Assembly: GCA_030630065.1 (NCBI GenBank)
Contig: DAOVNU010000033.1
Location: 1-7,305, forward strand
Length of the DNA stretch: 7,305 nucleotides
From: a bacterium
GTDB lineage: Bacteria > Ratteibacteria > UBA8468
Direction of reading: 5' to 3'
This document shows, one piece after another, positions 1 to 5,152 of this stretch. The translations under genes and the position numbers were made by a program. Below the pieces are notes generated by a model. That model ran no database searches, was not told the DNA's origin, and was given only the letters and a program-made list of their open reading frames with translations. Position 1 is the stretch's first letter, and every line of letters starts with the position of its first letter.

Positions 1-174
1 GTTGGTTCCCATATGTTGGTTGCTGGTGAAATGCTCACCGGCTCCTGTGATGAGGAACTTCTTGATAAGGAAGGTTATTTTGATGTGGTAAAGGCAGGAG
101 TTCTGCATATTGTAAGATATCCTGAGCCAGTATACATCTCCCCTGAGAGATATATTGGCAGGAAGAATAAATAA
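1..174 (+). CDS. Flavin reductase-family protein, C-terminal end (partial)
   Basis: An open frame enters from the left edge and ends at TAA 172-174, giving the last 57 residues of a protein. The opening segment (VGSHMLVAGEMLTGSCDEEL) looks like the late part of the FMN-binding split-barrel of the flavin reductase/flavoredoxin family. Members there carry a strand of the type 'G.H.l.iGEV', then an acidic 'DEELL' turn and a short tail often ending near a 'Y...G' element; here the tail contains PVYISPERYIG. Such proteins bind FMN and pass electrons from NAD(P)H or other donors in the cytoplasm. The N-terminal two thirds are outside the window, so cofactor residues cannot be checked. The cupin gene starts 22 nt downstream on the same strand, so the two may be cotranscribed. 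The family call rests on a short segment and is moderately confident; the reading frame itself is solid. Confidence 0.6.
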   Translation, partial: VGSHMLVAGEMLTGSCDEELLDKEGYFDVVKAGVLHIVRYPEPVYISPERYIGRKNK

Positions 175-181
175 GAAGATT

Positions 182-186
182 AGGAG
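182..186 (+). promoter_or_regulatory. Ribosome binding site of the cupin gene
   Basis: AGGAG lies 10 nt upstream of ATG 197. It decides the start of the cupin gene. The longer in-frame reading from TTG 155 would begin inside the preceding gene, with no comparable Shine-Dalgarno, and would add only a basic tail. Confidence 0.6.
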
Positions 187-196
187 AAAGAGGGAG

Positions 197-532
197 ATGG
201 AAAGGGTTAATGAATCTCAAAGAGAGTACCGGAAGGGTAGGTCGGGAGTTAAATATTTATTTAGAGGACCTCAGATTGATTGGGGGATATTGAGATTAGA
301 GCCCGGAGAAAAGATGGGCCTTCATGGACACCAAAAGGTGGAGGAGACATTTTATTTCCTCTCTGGTGCACCTAAAATAATTATTGATGACAAAGGGTAC
401 CGCACTCAGGAAGGAGATGCCTTTCGGGTGGAACCAAAGGAGAAGCATGATATTTTAAATGATACCGATAAGGTAGTAAAGGTTATCTTCATCAAGTACC
501 CCTATTTACCTGAGGACAAGATTAGCTATTAA
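197..532 (+). CDS. Small single-domain cupin protein (Cupin_2 type)
   Basis: This is a 111-residue protein made of one cupin beta-barrel. Cupin motif 1 is complete: H43-x-H45, four residues, E50, six residues, G57. Motif 2 is also recognisable from G73 through P80 and H84 to N88. H43, H45, E50 and H84 form the usual divalent-metal site, so a metal-binding cytoplasmic protein is expected. Such stand-alone cupins serve as sugar-phosphate isomerases, dioxygenases or small-molecule sensors, and the sequence does not say which. I chose ATG 197 because AGGAG sits 10 nt upstream; a TTG at 155 would extend the frame by 14 residues into the preceding gene. The upstream flavin reductase-like gene ends 22 nt before it, which suggests a shared transcript. 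No terminator is evident after the stop. The domain assignment is firm and the substrate unknown. Confidence 0.85.
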   Translation: MERVNESQREYRKGRSGVKYLFRGPQIDWGILRLEPGEKMGLHGHQKVEETFYFLSGAPKIIIDDKGYRTQEGDAFRVEPKEKHDILNDTDKVVKVIFIKYPYLPEDKISY

Positions 533-540
533 CACTCGAC

Positions 541-666
541 TTACTCTCCAATAATCTTGATCAGAACCCGTTTTCTTCTTTTTCCATCAAACTCACCATA
601 GAAGATTTGCTCCCAGGGACCAAAATCAAGATGATTACTCGTCCTATTGTTCCAAAACGAAATACC
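541..666 (-). pseudogene. yjbQ: Remnant of yjbQ/UPF0047 (C-terminal fragment)
   Basis: Read on the minus strand, 666 down to the TAA at 543-541 encodes about 41 residues. They contain the typical C-terminus of the YjbQ/UPF0047 family ('secondary thiamine-phosphate synthase'): LDFGPWEQIFYGEFDGKRRK, then RVLIKIIGE and stop. Intact members are roughly 130-140 residues long and end in an 'lG.WQ.if..E.DGpR.R.v.v.iiGe' pattern. Here the frame is closed upstream by a stop at 669-667, and I see no family-like residues or start signal further upstream, where a promoter and a tRNA gene sit instead. It is therefore a truncated 3' fragment, presumably left by a deletion or rearrangement next to the tRNA. 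The match of the remaining 40 residues is good, so the decay may be recent. It lies antisense to the downstream region of the cupin gene. Confidence 0.7.
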
Positions 667-695
667 TTAACAAACAACAAGATTTATGCTAAAAT
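667..695 (+). promoter_or_regulatory. Sigma70-type promoter of tRNA-Leu
   Basis: TTAACA (667-672), a 17-nt spacer and TAAAAT (690-695) match the housekeeping consensus. TG at 687-688 makes it an extended -10. Transcription would start near 702, about 45 nt before the mature 5' end of the tRNA. The -35 box overlaps the in-frame stop that closes the yjbQ remnant on the other strand. Confidence 0.65.
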
Positions 696-746
696 AAACG
701 GTAATGGTATCTTCTATAGAAAAAGGTTATAGGTTTTCTTCAATCT

Positions 747-832
747 GCCGGAGTGGTGAAATTGGTAGACGCGCTGGACTCAAAATCCAGTGGGGCTCAC
801 ACCCCGTGAGGGTTCGACTCCCTCTTCCGGCA
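747..832 (+). tRNA. tRNA-Leu (anticodon CAA)
   Basis: The 86-nt sequence folds as a class II tRNA. The acceptor is GCCGGAG (747-753) with TTCCGGC (825-831), including one G-T pair, and the discriminator is A832. The D-arm is GTG/CGC (756-758/770-772) around a GG-containing loop. The anticodon stem is CTGGA/TCCAG (774-778/786-790) with loop CTCAAAA, so the anticodon is CAA (781-783) and reads the Leu codon UUG. The long variable arm GGGG/CCCC (792-795/802-805) and A73 discriminator fit leucine. The T-arm is GAGGG/CCCTC with loop TTCGACT. The 3' CCA is not encoded (the next bases are CAT), so it must be added by the CCA-adding enzyme. It is a single tRNA with its own promoter and is convergent with the methyltransferase gene. 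Confidence 0.97.
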
Positions 833-834
833 CA

Positions 835-852
835 TCCTGGTAACACTCAGGA
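835..852 (+). terminator. Weak hairpin after the tRNA gene (possible terminator or processing signal)
   Basis: TCCTG (835-839) and CAGGA (848-852) can pair around an 8-nt loop just after the tRNA. No proper T-run follows immediately (only TTTT at 864-867), so this is at best a weak terminator or part of the 3' trailer. It also lies just past the stop of the convergent methyltransferase gene. Confidence 0.25.
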
Positions 853-866
853 GTCGAAAGGGGTTT

Positions 867-1439
867 TCATCTTTTCTTTGCAACTGTGAGACAGTTTCTA
901 CCCAGGACATACCTCTTCTCGAACAAAATATCAAATTTAGATTTCGACAAAAGACAACGAATTTCTTCCAGTGTTAAACCGAACACTTCTCCCTGCTTCA
1001 TCCTTCGATATTTTTGGTCTACATCCCACAACTTGCAAAAAAAATGCCACATTCTCGATACCTTTGGTGAAATCATCGTGATAATAATTCTACCATTTTG
1101 TCGTAACACTCTATGAGATTCTGTTAGAACTTCACTCCTATTCGGAATATGGTTCAAGGCAGCTATAATAGTTACGGTATCGAATGTTTCATTTTCAAAA
1201 GGCAACTCTGCCGAATTCTTGACTATAAGGTCAACATTGCTCCAGGGATAAACATCGGTTCCAACACCCTCACCCATATATAACTTAACCAATTCATTCG
1301 TTCCACACCCTATATCCAAAAGACGACCGCGAATATGAGGAAGTACGGCTTTTATTCTCCAATTTAACGCAATTTTCGTTAATCTATTTTCCTTAATATT
1401 GCATTCAGCCGCATTGACTTTACCTTTATTGGCAGACAT
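867..1439 (-). CDS. Class I SAM-dependent methyltransferase (Methyltransf_11-like)
   Basis: The 190-residue protein has a Rossmann-type methyltransferase core. Motif I is LLDIGCGTNEL (residues 40-50), the SAM glycine loop. An acidic residue after strand 2 is D62 in VGTDVYPW. The motif-II/III region (FENETFDTVTIIAALNHIPN) is followed by the strand-5 segment ESHRVLRQNGRIIIT. The C-terminal part from residue 125 is aromatic and basic and probably determines the substrate, which I cannot name. Such enzymes act on small molecules, sugars, lipids or proteins in the cytoplasm. The ATG (1439-1437) overlaps the TAA of rsfS (1441-1439) as TAATG, and no Shine-Dalgarno precedes it, so translation is likely coupled to rsfS. 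Transcription comes from the promoter at 1807-1835. No terminator is seen beyond the TGA, and readthrough would be antisense to tRNA-Leu. The enzyme class is firm; its role is not known. Confidence 0.85.
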   Translation of the reverse strand: MSANKGKVNAAECNIKENRLTKIALNWRIKAVLPHIRGRLLDIGCGTNELVKLYMGEGVGTDVYPWSNVDLIVKNSAELPFENETFDTVTIIAALNHIPNRSEVLTESHRVLRQNGRIIITMISPKVSRMWHFFCKLWDVDQKYRRMKQGEVFGLTLEEIRCLLSKSKFDILFEKRYVLGRNCLTVAKKR

Positions 1440-1774
1440 TATTTTTTTGGAGAAAGTTTCTCTCTCGGGGCATCTGCCCAGAGTTTCTCCAGATTATAAA
1501 AATCGTGGGTGGCCTGGTGGAAGATATGAACCATTACATCTCCATAATCTATCAAGACCCATTTCCCTTCCTCGTATCCTTGCAGGGAAAGCAAATGGTA
1601 ATTAAAGTTATCGGCAATGTTACTGGCAATCGCCTTCACTTGAATGACTGAATTGGCACTACAGATAAAAAGGTAGTCGGTAATCCAGTTAAGGTTTTTC
1701 ATCCTTAAGACGACAATATCCTTTGCCTTTTTCTCTCGAGCAAGCGCAAGTAGTTTCTTTAAACCCCTGTTAAT
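1439..1774 (-). CDS. rsfS: Ribosomal silencing factor RsfS (Iojap/DUF143), AUU start proposed
   Basis: RsfS binds ribosomal protein uL14 on the large subunit and blocks subunit joining, lowering translation in starvation. The body is unmistakable: WITDYLFICSANS, QVKAIA, then EEGKWVLIDYGDVMVHIFH and FYNLEKLWADAPR. The first ATG (1702-1700) falls inside the conserved domain and would give only 87 residues. The frame stays open upstream and encodes LLALAREKKAKDIVVLRMKN, the normal alpha1/beta1 N-terminus of the family ('AL.dKKAeDIvvLd'). The only plausible initiator in this extension is ATT at 1774-1772, placed correctly behind a perfect AGGAGGTG (1790-1783). No ATG, GTG, TTG or CTG is in frame between the Shine-Dalgarno and 1702. 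The ATT start gives 111 residues, the usual family length. The gene leads an operon with the methyltransferase, with a one-base overlap (TAATG). Function is confident; the AUU start is inferred. Confidence 0.9.
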   Translation of the reverse strand: MNRGLKKLLALAREKKAKDIVVLRMKNLNWITDYLFICSANSVIQVKAIASNIADNFNYHLLSLQGYEEGKWVLIDYGDVMVHIFHQATHDFYNLEKLWADAPREKLSPKK

Positions 1775-1782
1775 AGAACCAA

Positions 1783-1790
1783 CACCTCCT
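1783..1790 (-). promoter_or_regulatory. Perfect Shine-Dalgarno of rsfS
   Basis: The minus strand reads AGGAGGTG from 1790 to 1783, an eight-base complement to the 3' end of 16S rRNA. It is 8 nt before the ATT codon at 1774 and about 80 nt before the first in-frame ATG. It thus supports initiation at ATT rather than at ATG 1702. Confidence 0.75.
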
Positions 1791-1806
1791 TGAACTTGAA
1801 TGTGTT

Positions 1807-1835
1807 ATTTTATCATCCTTGATTTAAACTGTCAA
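1807..1835 (-). promoter_or_regulatory. Consensus sigma70 promoter of the rsfS-methyltransferase operon
   Basis: On the minus strand TTGACA (1835-1830), a 17-nt spacer and TAAAAT (1812-1807) form a near-perfect promoter, with TG one base before the -10 (extended -10). Transcription would begin near 1800, leaving about 10 nt before the Shine-Dalgarno. It is back to back with the waaA promoter, and the two start points are about 60 bp apart. Confidence 0.75.
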
Positions 1836-1844
1836 CCGCTTTTG

Positions 1845-1853
1845 TGGTATAAT
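1845..1853 (+). promoter_or_regulatory. Extended -10 promoter of waaA
   Basis: TGGTATAAT (1845-1853) is a perfect extended -10 element. The -35 region (around 1824-1830, TTAAACT) is poor, as is common when the extended -10 is strong. Transcription would start at about 1859-1861, at or next to the ATG at 1861. Confidence 0.6.
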
Positions 1854-1860
1854 GCAGGGT

Positions 1861-3132
1861 ATGATTCTTTTCTATAATTTTCTCCTTTTCTTTTCCCTTT
1901 TTCTTTCCTCTCCCTATATTTTAGCAAGGTTAATCACTACTAAAGGTTACCGCATCGGTTTAAGAGAGAGATTGGGCTACCTCCCTTCAAAGGTTCTTAA
2001 ATCCCTTGCCGGGAGGAGACCAATCTGGATGCAGGCGGTCTCGGTAGGAGAACTGGTGGCAGCAAGGCCTTTCCTGGAAGCTTTGCAAGAGAACTATTCT
2101 TGTCCAATACTTCTCTCTACCACAACTCAAGCCGGACATAATATTGCCAAAAAACTCTTTCCTCAAATTTCCCTTCTTTTTTTTCCTTTTGATTTTCCTT
2201 TAATTATCAAGAGATTGGTTCGCTCGGTCAGACCAAAAATTTTCATTGCGGTAGAATCCGAAATCTGGCCCAATCTTCTGAACATTCTGAAGAAAAGAAA
2301 GATTCCGGCAGTTCTGGTTAATGGCCGTCTCTCAGAGAGGTCGTATTCCCATTATCGGAGTTTGCGATTTTTCAATAAAAGATTATTTGGCAGATTTACC
2401 CGCCTGGGAATGCGCAGTGAGAGAGAAGCAGAGCACATCCTCAATCTCGGGGCAAAAAAGGAAAATGTCTTTGTCACCGGAAATCTAAAGTATGATGCGG
2501 CTATTTCTCTGCGCGCAAGAATAGAACCGGGAAGGATGAGAGAAATCCTATCGATTAAAGAAAATCTTCCCGTCATCATTTTTGGCTCGCTACATTTAGA
2601 GGAGGAAGAAGAAATTGTCCGGCACTGTGCCCAGTTGAAAAATTCTGCTCTCCTGATTTTCGCTCCCCGACACCCGGAAAGGAGTAAACTAAGGACGCTT
2701 TTTAAAAGAAAAAATATAAGATATACTCTATGGAGTAAATATAAAAAGGATTTTGCAAGATTAACCGGAGAAAAAATATTAATCCTCAATACGATGGGAG
2801 AACTTAGTTCTTTTTATTCCATTGCCACCCTGGTTTTTATTGGGGGAACTCTTATTCCCTGGGGCGGTCATAATATTCTGGAGCCAGCCGTCTTTAAGAA
2901 ACCCGTACTCTTTGGCCCTCATATGGGGAATTTTTTAGAGGAAGCTATTGCCCTAAAAACTTCAGGAGCAGCGATGGAGGTACTGGATGCAGCTAATCTT
3001 TACGCCGCTCTTTCTGCACTTCTTGCCGACCCGGAGAAAGTAAAAAGGATGGGAGAGGCATCTTTTCAAGCGGTCAAAGAACGTTCAGGGGCAACGGAAA
3101 AGAATTTGAAACTAATTAAAGGGCTAATCTAA
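1861..3132 (+). CDS. waaA: 3-deoxy-D-manno-octulosonate (Kdo) transferase WaaA/KdtA
   Basis: WaaA transfers Kdo from CMP-Kdo to lipid A precursor on the cytoplasmic face of the inner membrane (family GT30). The 423 residues match the usual length. An N-terminal hydrophobic anchor (1-25) is followed by KGYRIGLRERLGYLP. The SVGE motif has E64, the position of the proposed catalytic base. Then come LLSTTTQAG (85-92), VESEIWPNL (131-139), VTGNLKYDA (205-213), APRHPER (268-274), and the CMP-binding region IGGTLIPWGGHNILEP (327-342) and GPHMGNF. ATG 1861 was preferred over 1852 because 1852 lies in the -10 box and the family typically starts just before such a hydrophobic stretch. There is no Shine-Dalgarno, and the mRNA is probably leaderless. 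One oddity is MQAVSVGE, where many homologues have a histidine at the Q58 position. The stop overlaps the next ATG by one base (TAATG). Confidence 0.95.
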   Translation: MILFYNFLLFFSLFLSSPYILARLITTKGYRIGLRERLGYLPSKVLKSLAGRRPIWMQAVSVGELVAARPFLEALQENYSCPILLSTTTQAGHNIAKKLFPQISLLFFPFDFPLIIKRLVRSVRPKIFIAVESEIWPNLLNILKKRKIPAVLVNGRLSERSYSHYRSLRFFNKRLFGRFTRLGMRSEREAEHILNLGAKKENVFVTGNLKYDAAISLRARIEPGRMREILSIKENLPVIIFGSLHLEEEEEIVRHCAQLKNSALLIFAPRHPERSKLRTLFKRKNIRYTLWSKYKKDFARLTGEKILILNTMGELSSFYSIATLVFIGGTLIPWGGHNILEPAVFKKPVLFGPHMGNFLEEAIALKTSGAAMEVLDAANLYAALSALLADPEKVKRMGEASFQAVKERSGATEKNLKLIKGLI

Positions 3133-3398
3133 TGGGATTAAAGGAATATCTTAACAAAGCAGTGGTTTTAGATACGGACAGCGACTGGTTCTATATCGGA
3201 ACCTTAAAAGCGATTGAAAAGGACTATTATCTTATGGAGAACGTTGATGCCCACGATTTAAGGGAAACAAGCACCAGTAGAGACAATTACCTCTTCGGAG
3301 TAAAAACCCATGGCCTGGTAATTAATCGCAAGGTAGTTAAAGTGCGCAAAGAAAAGGTTATTGGTATCAGTAAATTGGAAGACATTTTAGAAAAGTAG
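3132..3398 (+). CDS. Small conserved protein, probable Sm-like fold
   Basis: The 88-residue protein has no signal peptide or membrane segment. It reads as a short N-terminal helix (GLKEYLNK) followed by alternating beta strands: AVVLDTDSDWFYIGTLKAIE (10-29), then DYYLMENVDAHDLRET (31-46), and NRKVVKVRKEKVIGISKLEDI (65-85). The order 'helix - vvlDt...yiGtL - yy.le.vdahD - NR..v.V....v..Is.leD' resembles Sm/Hfq-type small barrels, and similar uncharacterised proteins occur in Planctomycetes-like genomes. This is my recollection of a family pattern, not a search result. An RNA-binding or oligomeric scaffold role is possible but not shown. The start ATG shares a base with the waaA stop (TAATG) without its own Shine-Dalgarno, so translation is coupled to waaA. 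A candidate promoter for tolQ begins near its end. Confidence 0.75.
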   Translation: MGLKEYLNKAVVLDTDSDWFYIGTLKAIEKDYYLMENVDAHDLRETSTSRDNYLFGVKTHGLVINRKVVKVRKEKVIGISKLEDILEK

Positions 3399-3404
3399 TA
3401 TAAT
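3375..3404 (+). promoter_or_regulatory. Candidate internal promoter for the tol operon
   Basis: TTGGAA (3375-3380), an 18-nt spacer and a perfect TATAAT (3399-3404) overlap the end of the Sm-like gene. The start point would be near 3411, just upstream of the tolQ Shine-Dalgarno. The -10 is perfect and the -35 matches four of six bases. It would let tolQ be expressed independently of waaA. Confidence 0.45.
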
Positions 3405-3412
3405 AAAGGATT

Positions 3413-3420
3413 AAGGGGGA
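3413..3420 (+). promoter_or_regulatory. Ribosome binding site of tolQ
   Basis: AAGGGGGA lies 6 nt before ATG 3427. It supports this start as the first gene of the tol set to be translated independently rather than by coupling. Confidence 0.65.
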
Positions 3421-3426
3421 AATAAA

Positions 3427-4107
3427 ATGCAAGGAACCTTTATCTTTTCTTTTCAACTTTCCGGATGGGTTGGTCGCTCCATTGTCCTTATTCTTCTTCT
3501 GATTTCTGTCTATTCCTGGGCAATTATCTTTAAAAAATTCTTTCTCTTCCGCAGAGTAAGGAAGGCAACAAAACGATTTTTGACTATTTCTCTCCTGAAA
3601 GGTTCCACTCTTTCCTCCTTCTCAAAGGAGGAGCGAGGGATAAGAAGATTTGCTTATTCCCCTCTTTTTTCTCTTTATCAGAAAGGTTGCGGGACACTTT
3701 TTTCACAATTAAACGGAGAGAGAGAAAAAATTTCTCCTGCAGAGATTGAGGAGATTAAAAATCTTTTAGAAATAGGGGCTGTTAGAGAACTTTGCTTTCT
3801 GGAAGGTTCTCTCGTTGTCCTTGCCACAACAACAACCCTCAGTCCTTTCTTAGGGCTCCTGGGAACGGTCTGGGGAATCCTAAAGGCCTTTCTTAGTATG
3901 GGATTGGAGGGTTCTGCCGGGATTGAGACCGTTGCTCCGGGAATTGCCGAAGCCCTGATTACCACAGTAACCGGTCTCCTGGTAGCAATCCCGGCTCTGG
4001 TTGCTTACAACTACTTCACCAACCATCTGAAGAATTTTGCTCAGGAGATAGAAAGTTTTAACTCAGAATTTGTTTCCTTTTTGAAAAGAAATTACCTTGA
4101 AAGATGA
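3427..4107 (+). CDS. tolQ: TolQ, proton channel subunit of the Tol-Pal motor
   Basis: This inner-membrane protein belongs to the MotA/TolQ/ExbB family and forms, with TolR, a proton channel that energises TolA. The 226 residues match E. coli TolQ in length. Three membrane segments are visible: about 13-36, 127-157 and 174-196, with a cytoplasmic loop between the first two that is less conserved. The channel motifs are present: FLGLLGTVWGI (141-151, T147 equivalent to the conserved Thr in TM2) and APGIAEALITTVTG (170-183, T180 in TM3), followed by AIPALVAYNYF. TolQ is favoured over ExbB or MotA because tolR, tolA, tolB and pal follow directly. The start is set by AAGGGGGA 6 nt upstream, and the stop overlaps tolR as ATGA, indicating translational coupling. 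Confidence 0.93.
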   Translation: MQGTFIFSFQLSGWVGRSIVLILLLISVYSWAIIFKKFFLFRRVRKATKRFLTISLLKGSTLSSFSKEERGIRRFAYSPLFSLYQKGCGTLFSQLNGEREKISPAEIEEIKNLLEIGAVRELCFLEGSLVVLATTTTLSPFLGLLGTVWGILKAFLSMGLEGSAGIETVAPGIAEALITTVTGLLVAIPALVAYNYFTNHLKNFAQEIESFNSEFVSFLKRNYLER

Positions 4108-4505
4108 AACTGTCCCAGAGGTATGAGCAAGCATTGATTAATCAGATTAATGTAACCAATCTGGTTGACGTAATGTTATCCCTGCTGATTATTTTTATTA
4201 TCGTGGCTCCGGTAATTCAGCAGGGAATTAACGTTCGCCTCCCCAGGGCCTCTGTCCAGAAAATCTCGGTTAGCAAGAGTATTATTATCAGTATCTCCAG
4301 AAAAGGAAATTATTACCTCGGTAACCGGCACTATCAATTCCGCCAACTCTCAGAAAGATTGAAAAAAATAGGGGGAAAAAATTCTGAGATTTCGGTCATC
4401 GTAAAAGCAGACCGAAACGTAGCGTATGCTAAAGTAATAAAGGTCCTTGATGCCGTGCGGCAAGCCGGAATTGTAAAAGTGGGCTTAGCTACCCGCGGAG
4501 AATGA
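4104..4505 (+). CDS. tolR: TolR, ExbD-family subunit of the Tol-Pal motor
   Basis: The 133-residue protein has the ExbD/TolR layout: a short cytoplasmic N-terminus, one membrane helix (about 20-40, NLVDVMLSLLIIFIIVAPV), and a periplasmic domain. D22 in the helix is the conserved proton-accepting aspartate (D23 in E. coli TolR). The periplasmic part shows the usual pattern: ISRKGNYYLGN, then VIVKADRNVAYAKVIKVLDA (98-117) and a final glycine-containing strand. It works with TolQ to convert proton flow into movement of TolA and binds peptidoglycan in characterised systems. The gene overlaps tolQ by four bases (ATGA) and tolA likewise, so the three subunits are translated as a coupled set. Confidence 0.93.
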   Translation: MKLSQRYEQALINQINVTNLVDVMLSLLIIFIIVAPVIQQGINVRLPRASVQKISVSKSIIISISRKGNYYLGNRHYQFRQLSERLKKIGGKNSEISVIVKADRNVAYAKVIKVLDAVRQAGIVKVGLATRGE

Positions 4506-5152
4506 TGGGAAAAACGTTCTGGATTTCTGCGTTTGTGCATTCCTTATTGCTGGGAGCACTTTTTTTTGCTCCGGGAATGAGGAGAAACATCTACGTCAGG
4601 AATAGAATCCAGTCGGTCTACTTAGTCAAAAACGTTAAAAAAATATCTTTCAAAAAACCGGAAGCAACCCCTGTTCGTAAAAGAATAGTTCTCTCCTCCC
4701 AGTCCCCTCCTGAAATGAAGAATCTTAAAGAGAAAATTTTAGAAAGATACAGGAGAGAAGAAAAACAAAAAGAGGAAAAACCTGAAAGCAGAGCCGAAAA
4801 GAAAAAGGAAGAACAGAAAACTCCCCTGCCAAAAAAGAAGACCTTTTTCACCTTACCGTCTCAATTTCCTTACCCCTGGTATGTAAGTATAATCGAAAAT
4901 CAAATTTTTAGTAGTTGGTCGCCCCCGAGCAAACTTTTCATCAGGCAGGAAAATGTCTTTGCAATTGTCTCTTTCAGGATTCTGAAGGATGGAACAATTA
5001 GCAGGATAAAGTTAAAAAGGTCTTCGGGAATAAGCAGCGTAGATTACTCTGCTCTCCAGTCCCTGAAAGCAATTAAATCATTACCTCCCTTACCGGATGG
5101 CTGGAAAGATGATTATTTGGACGTAACGGTAAGGTTAGAGGCGGTTGGCTAA
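4502..5152 (+). CDS. tolA: TolA-like energy transducer with TonB_C domain
   Basis: TolA links the TolQR motor in the inner membrane to TolB-Pal at the outer membrane. The 216 residues show one N-terminal membrane helix (5-24) with the S-x3-H motif (S9, H13) that in TonB and TolA contacts the proton channel. A Lys/Glu-rich, Pro-containing periplasmic stretch follows (about 45-112). Then comes a TonB/TolA C-terminal domain (about 124-216) with WYVSIIENQIFSSWSPP, VSFRILKDGTISRIKLKRSS, YSALQSLKAIKSLPPLP and a closing VTVRLE strand. It is about half the length of E. coli TolA, with a short linker. By domain alone it could be called TonB, but its position between tolR and tolB argues for TolA. Two ATGs lie at the start (4502 and 4505); 4502 overlaps the tolR stop (ATGA) and GGAG (4497-4500) sits just before both. 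Confidence 0.85.
   Translation: MMGKTFWISAFVHSLLLGALFFAPGMRRNIYVRNRIQSVYLVKNVKKISFKKPEATPVRKRIVLSSQSPPEMKNLKEKILERYRREEKQKEEKPESRAEKKKEEQKTPLPKKKTFFTLPSQFPYPWYVSIIENQIFSSWSPPSKLFIRQENVFAIVSFRILKDGTISRIKLKRSSGISSVDYSALQSLKAIKSLPPLPDGWKDDYLDVTVRLEAVG

Noticed and set aside
155..196. N-terminal extension of the cupin from TTG 155
   Set aside because: It overlaps the preceding gene, has no good ribosome binding site, and adds only a Lys/Arg-rich tail outside the cupin fold; ATG 197 has AGGAG at a suitable distance.
533..540. Terminator after the cupin gene
   Set aside because: There is no hairpin or T-run between the cupin stop and the yjbQ remnant.
704..889. Plus-strand open frame across the tRNA gene
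   Set aside because: It is read straight through tRNA-Leu, has no family resemblance, and is explained by the structural RNA.
1864..1920. Long pyrimidine-rich tract
   Set aside because: It is coding: Phe/Leu/Ser codons of the WaaA membrane anchor; no regulatory structure is evident.
2352..2789. 145-codon minus-strand frame inside waaA
   Set aside because: It is a shadow of a well-conserved GT30 gene; its product is Ser/Leu/Arg-rich without domains and it has no promoter or ribosome binding site.
4618..4851. Minus-strand frame rich in Phe/Ser opposite the tolA linker
   Set aside because: It results from the Lys/Glu-rich codons (AAA, GAA) of the TolA linker read in reverse.
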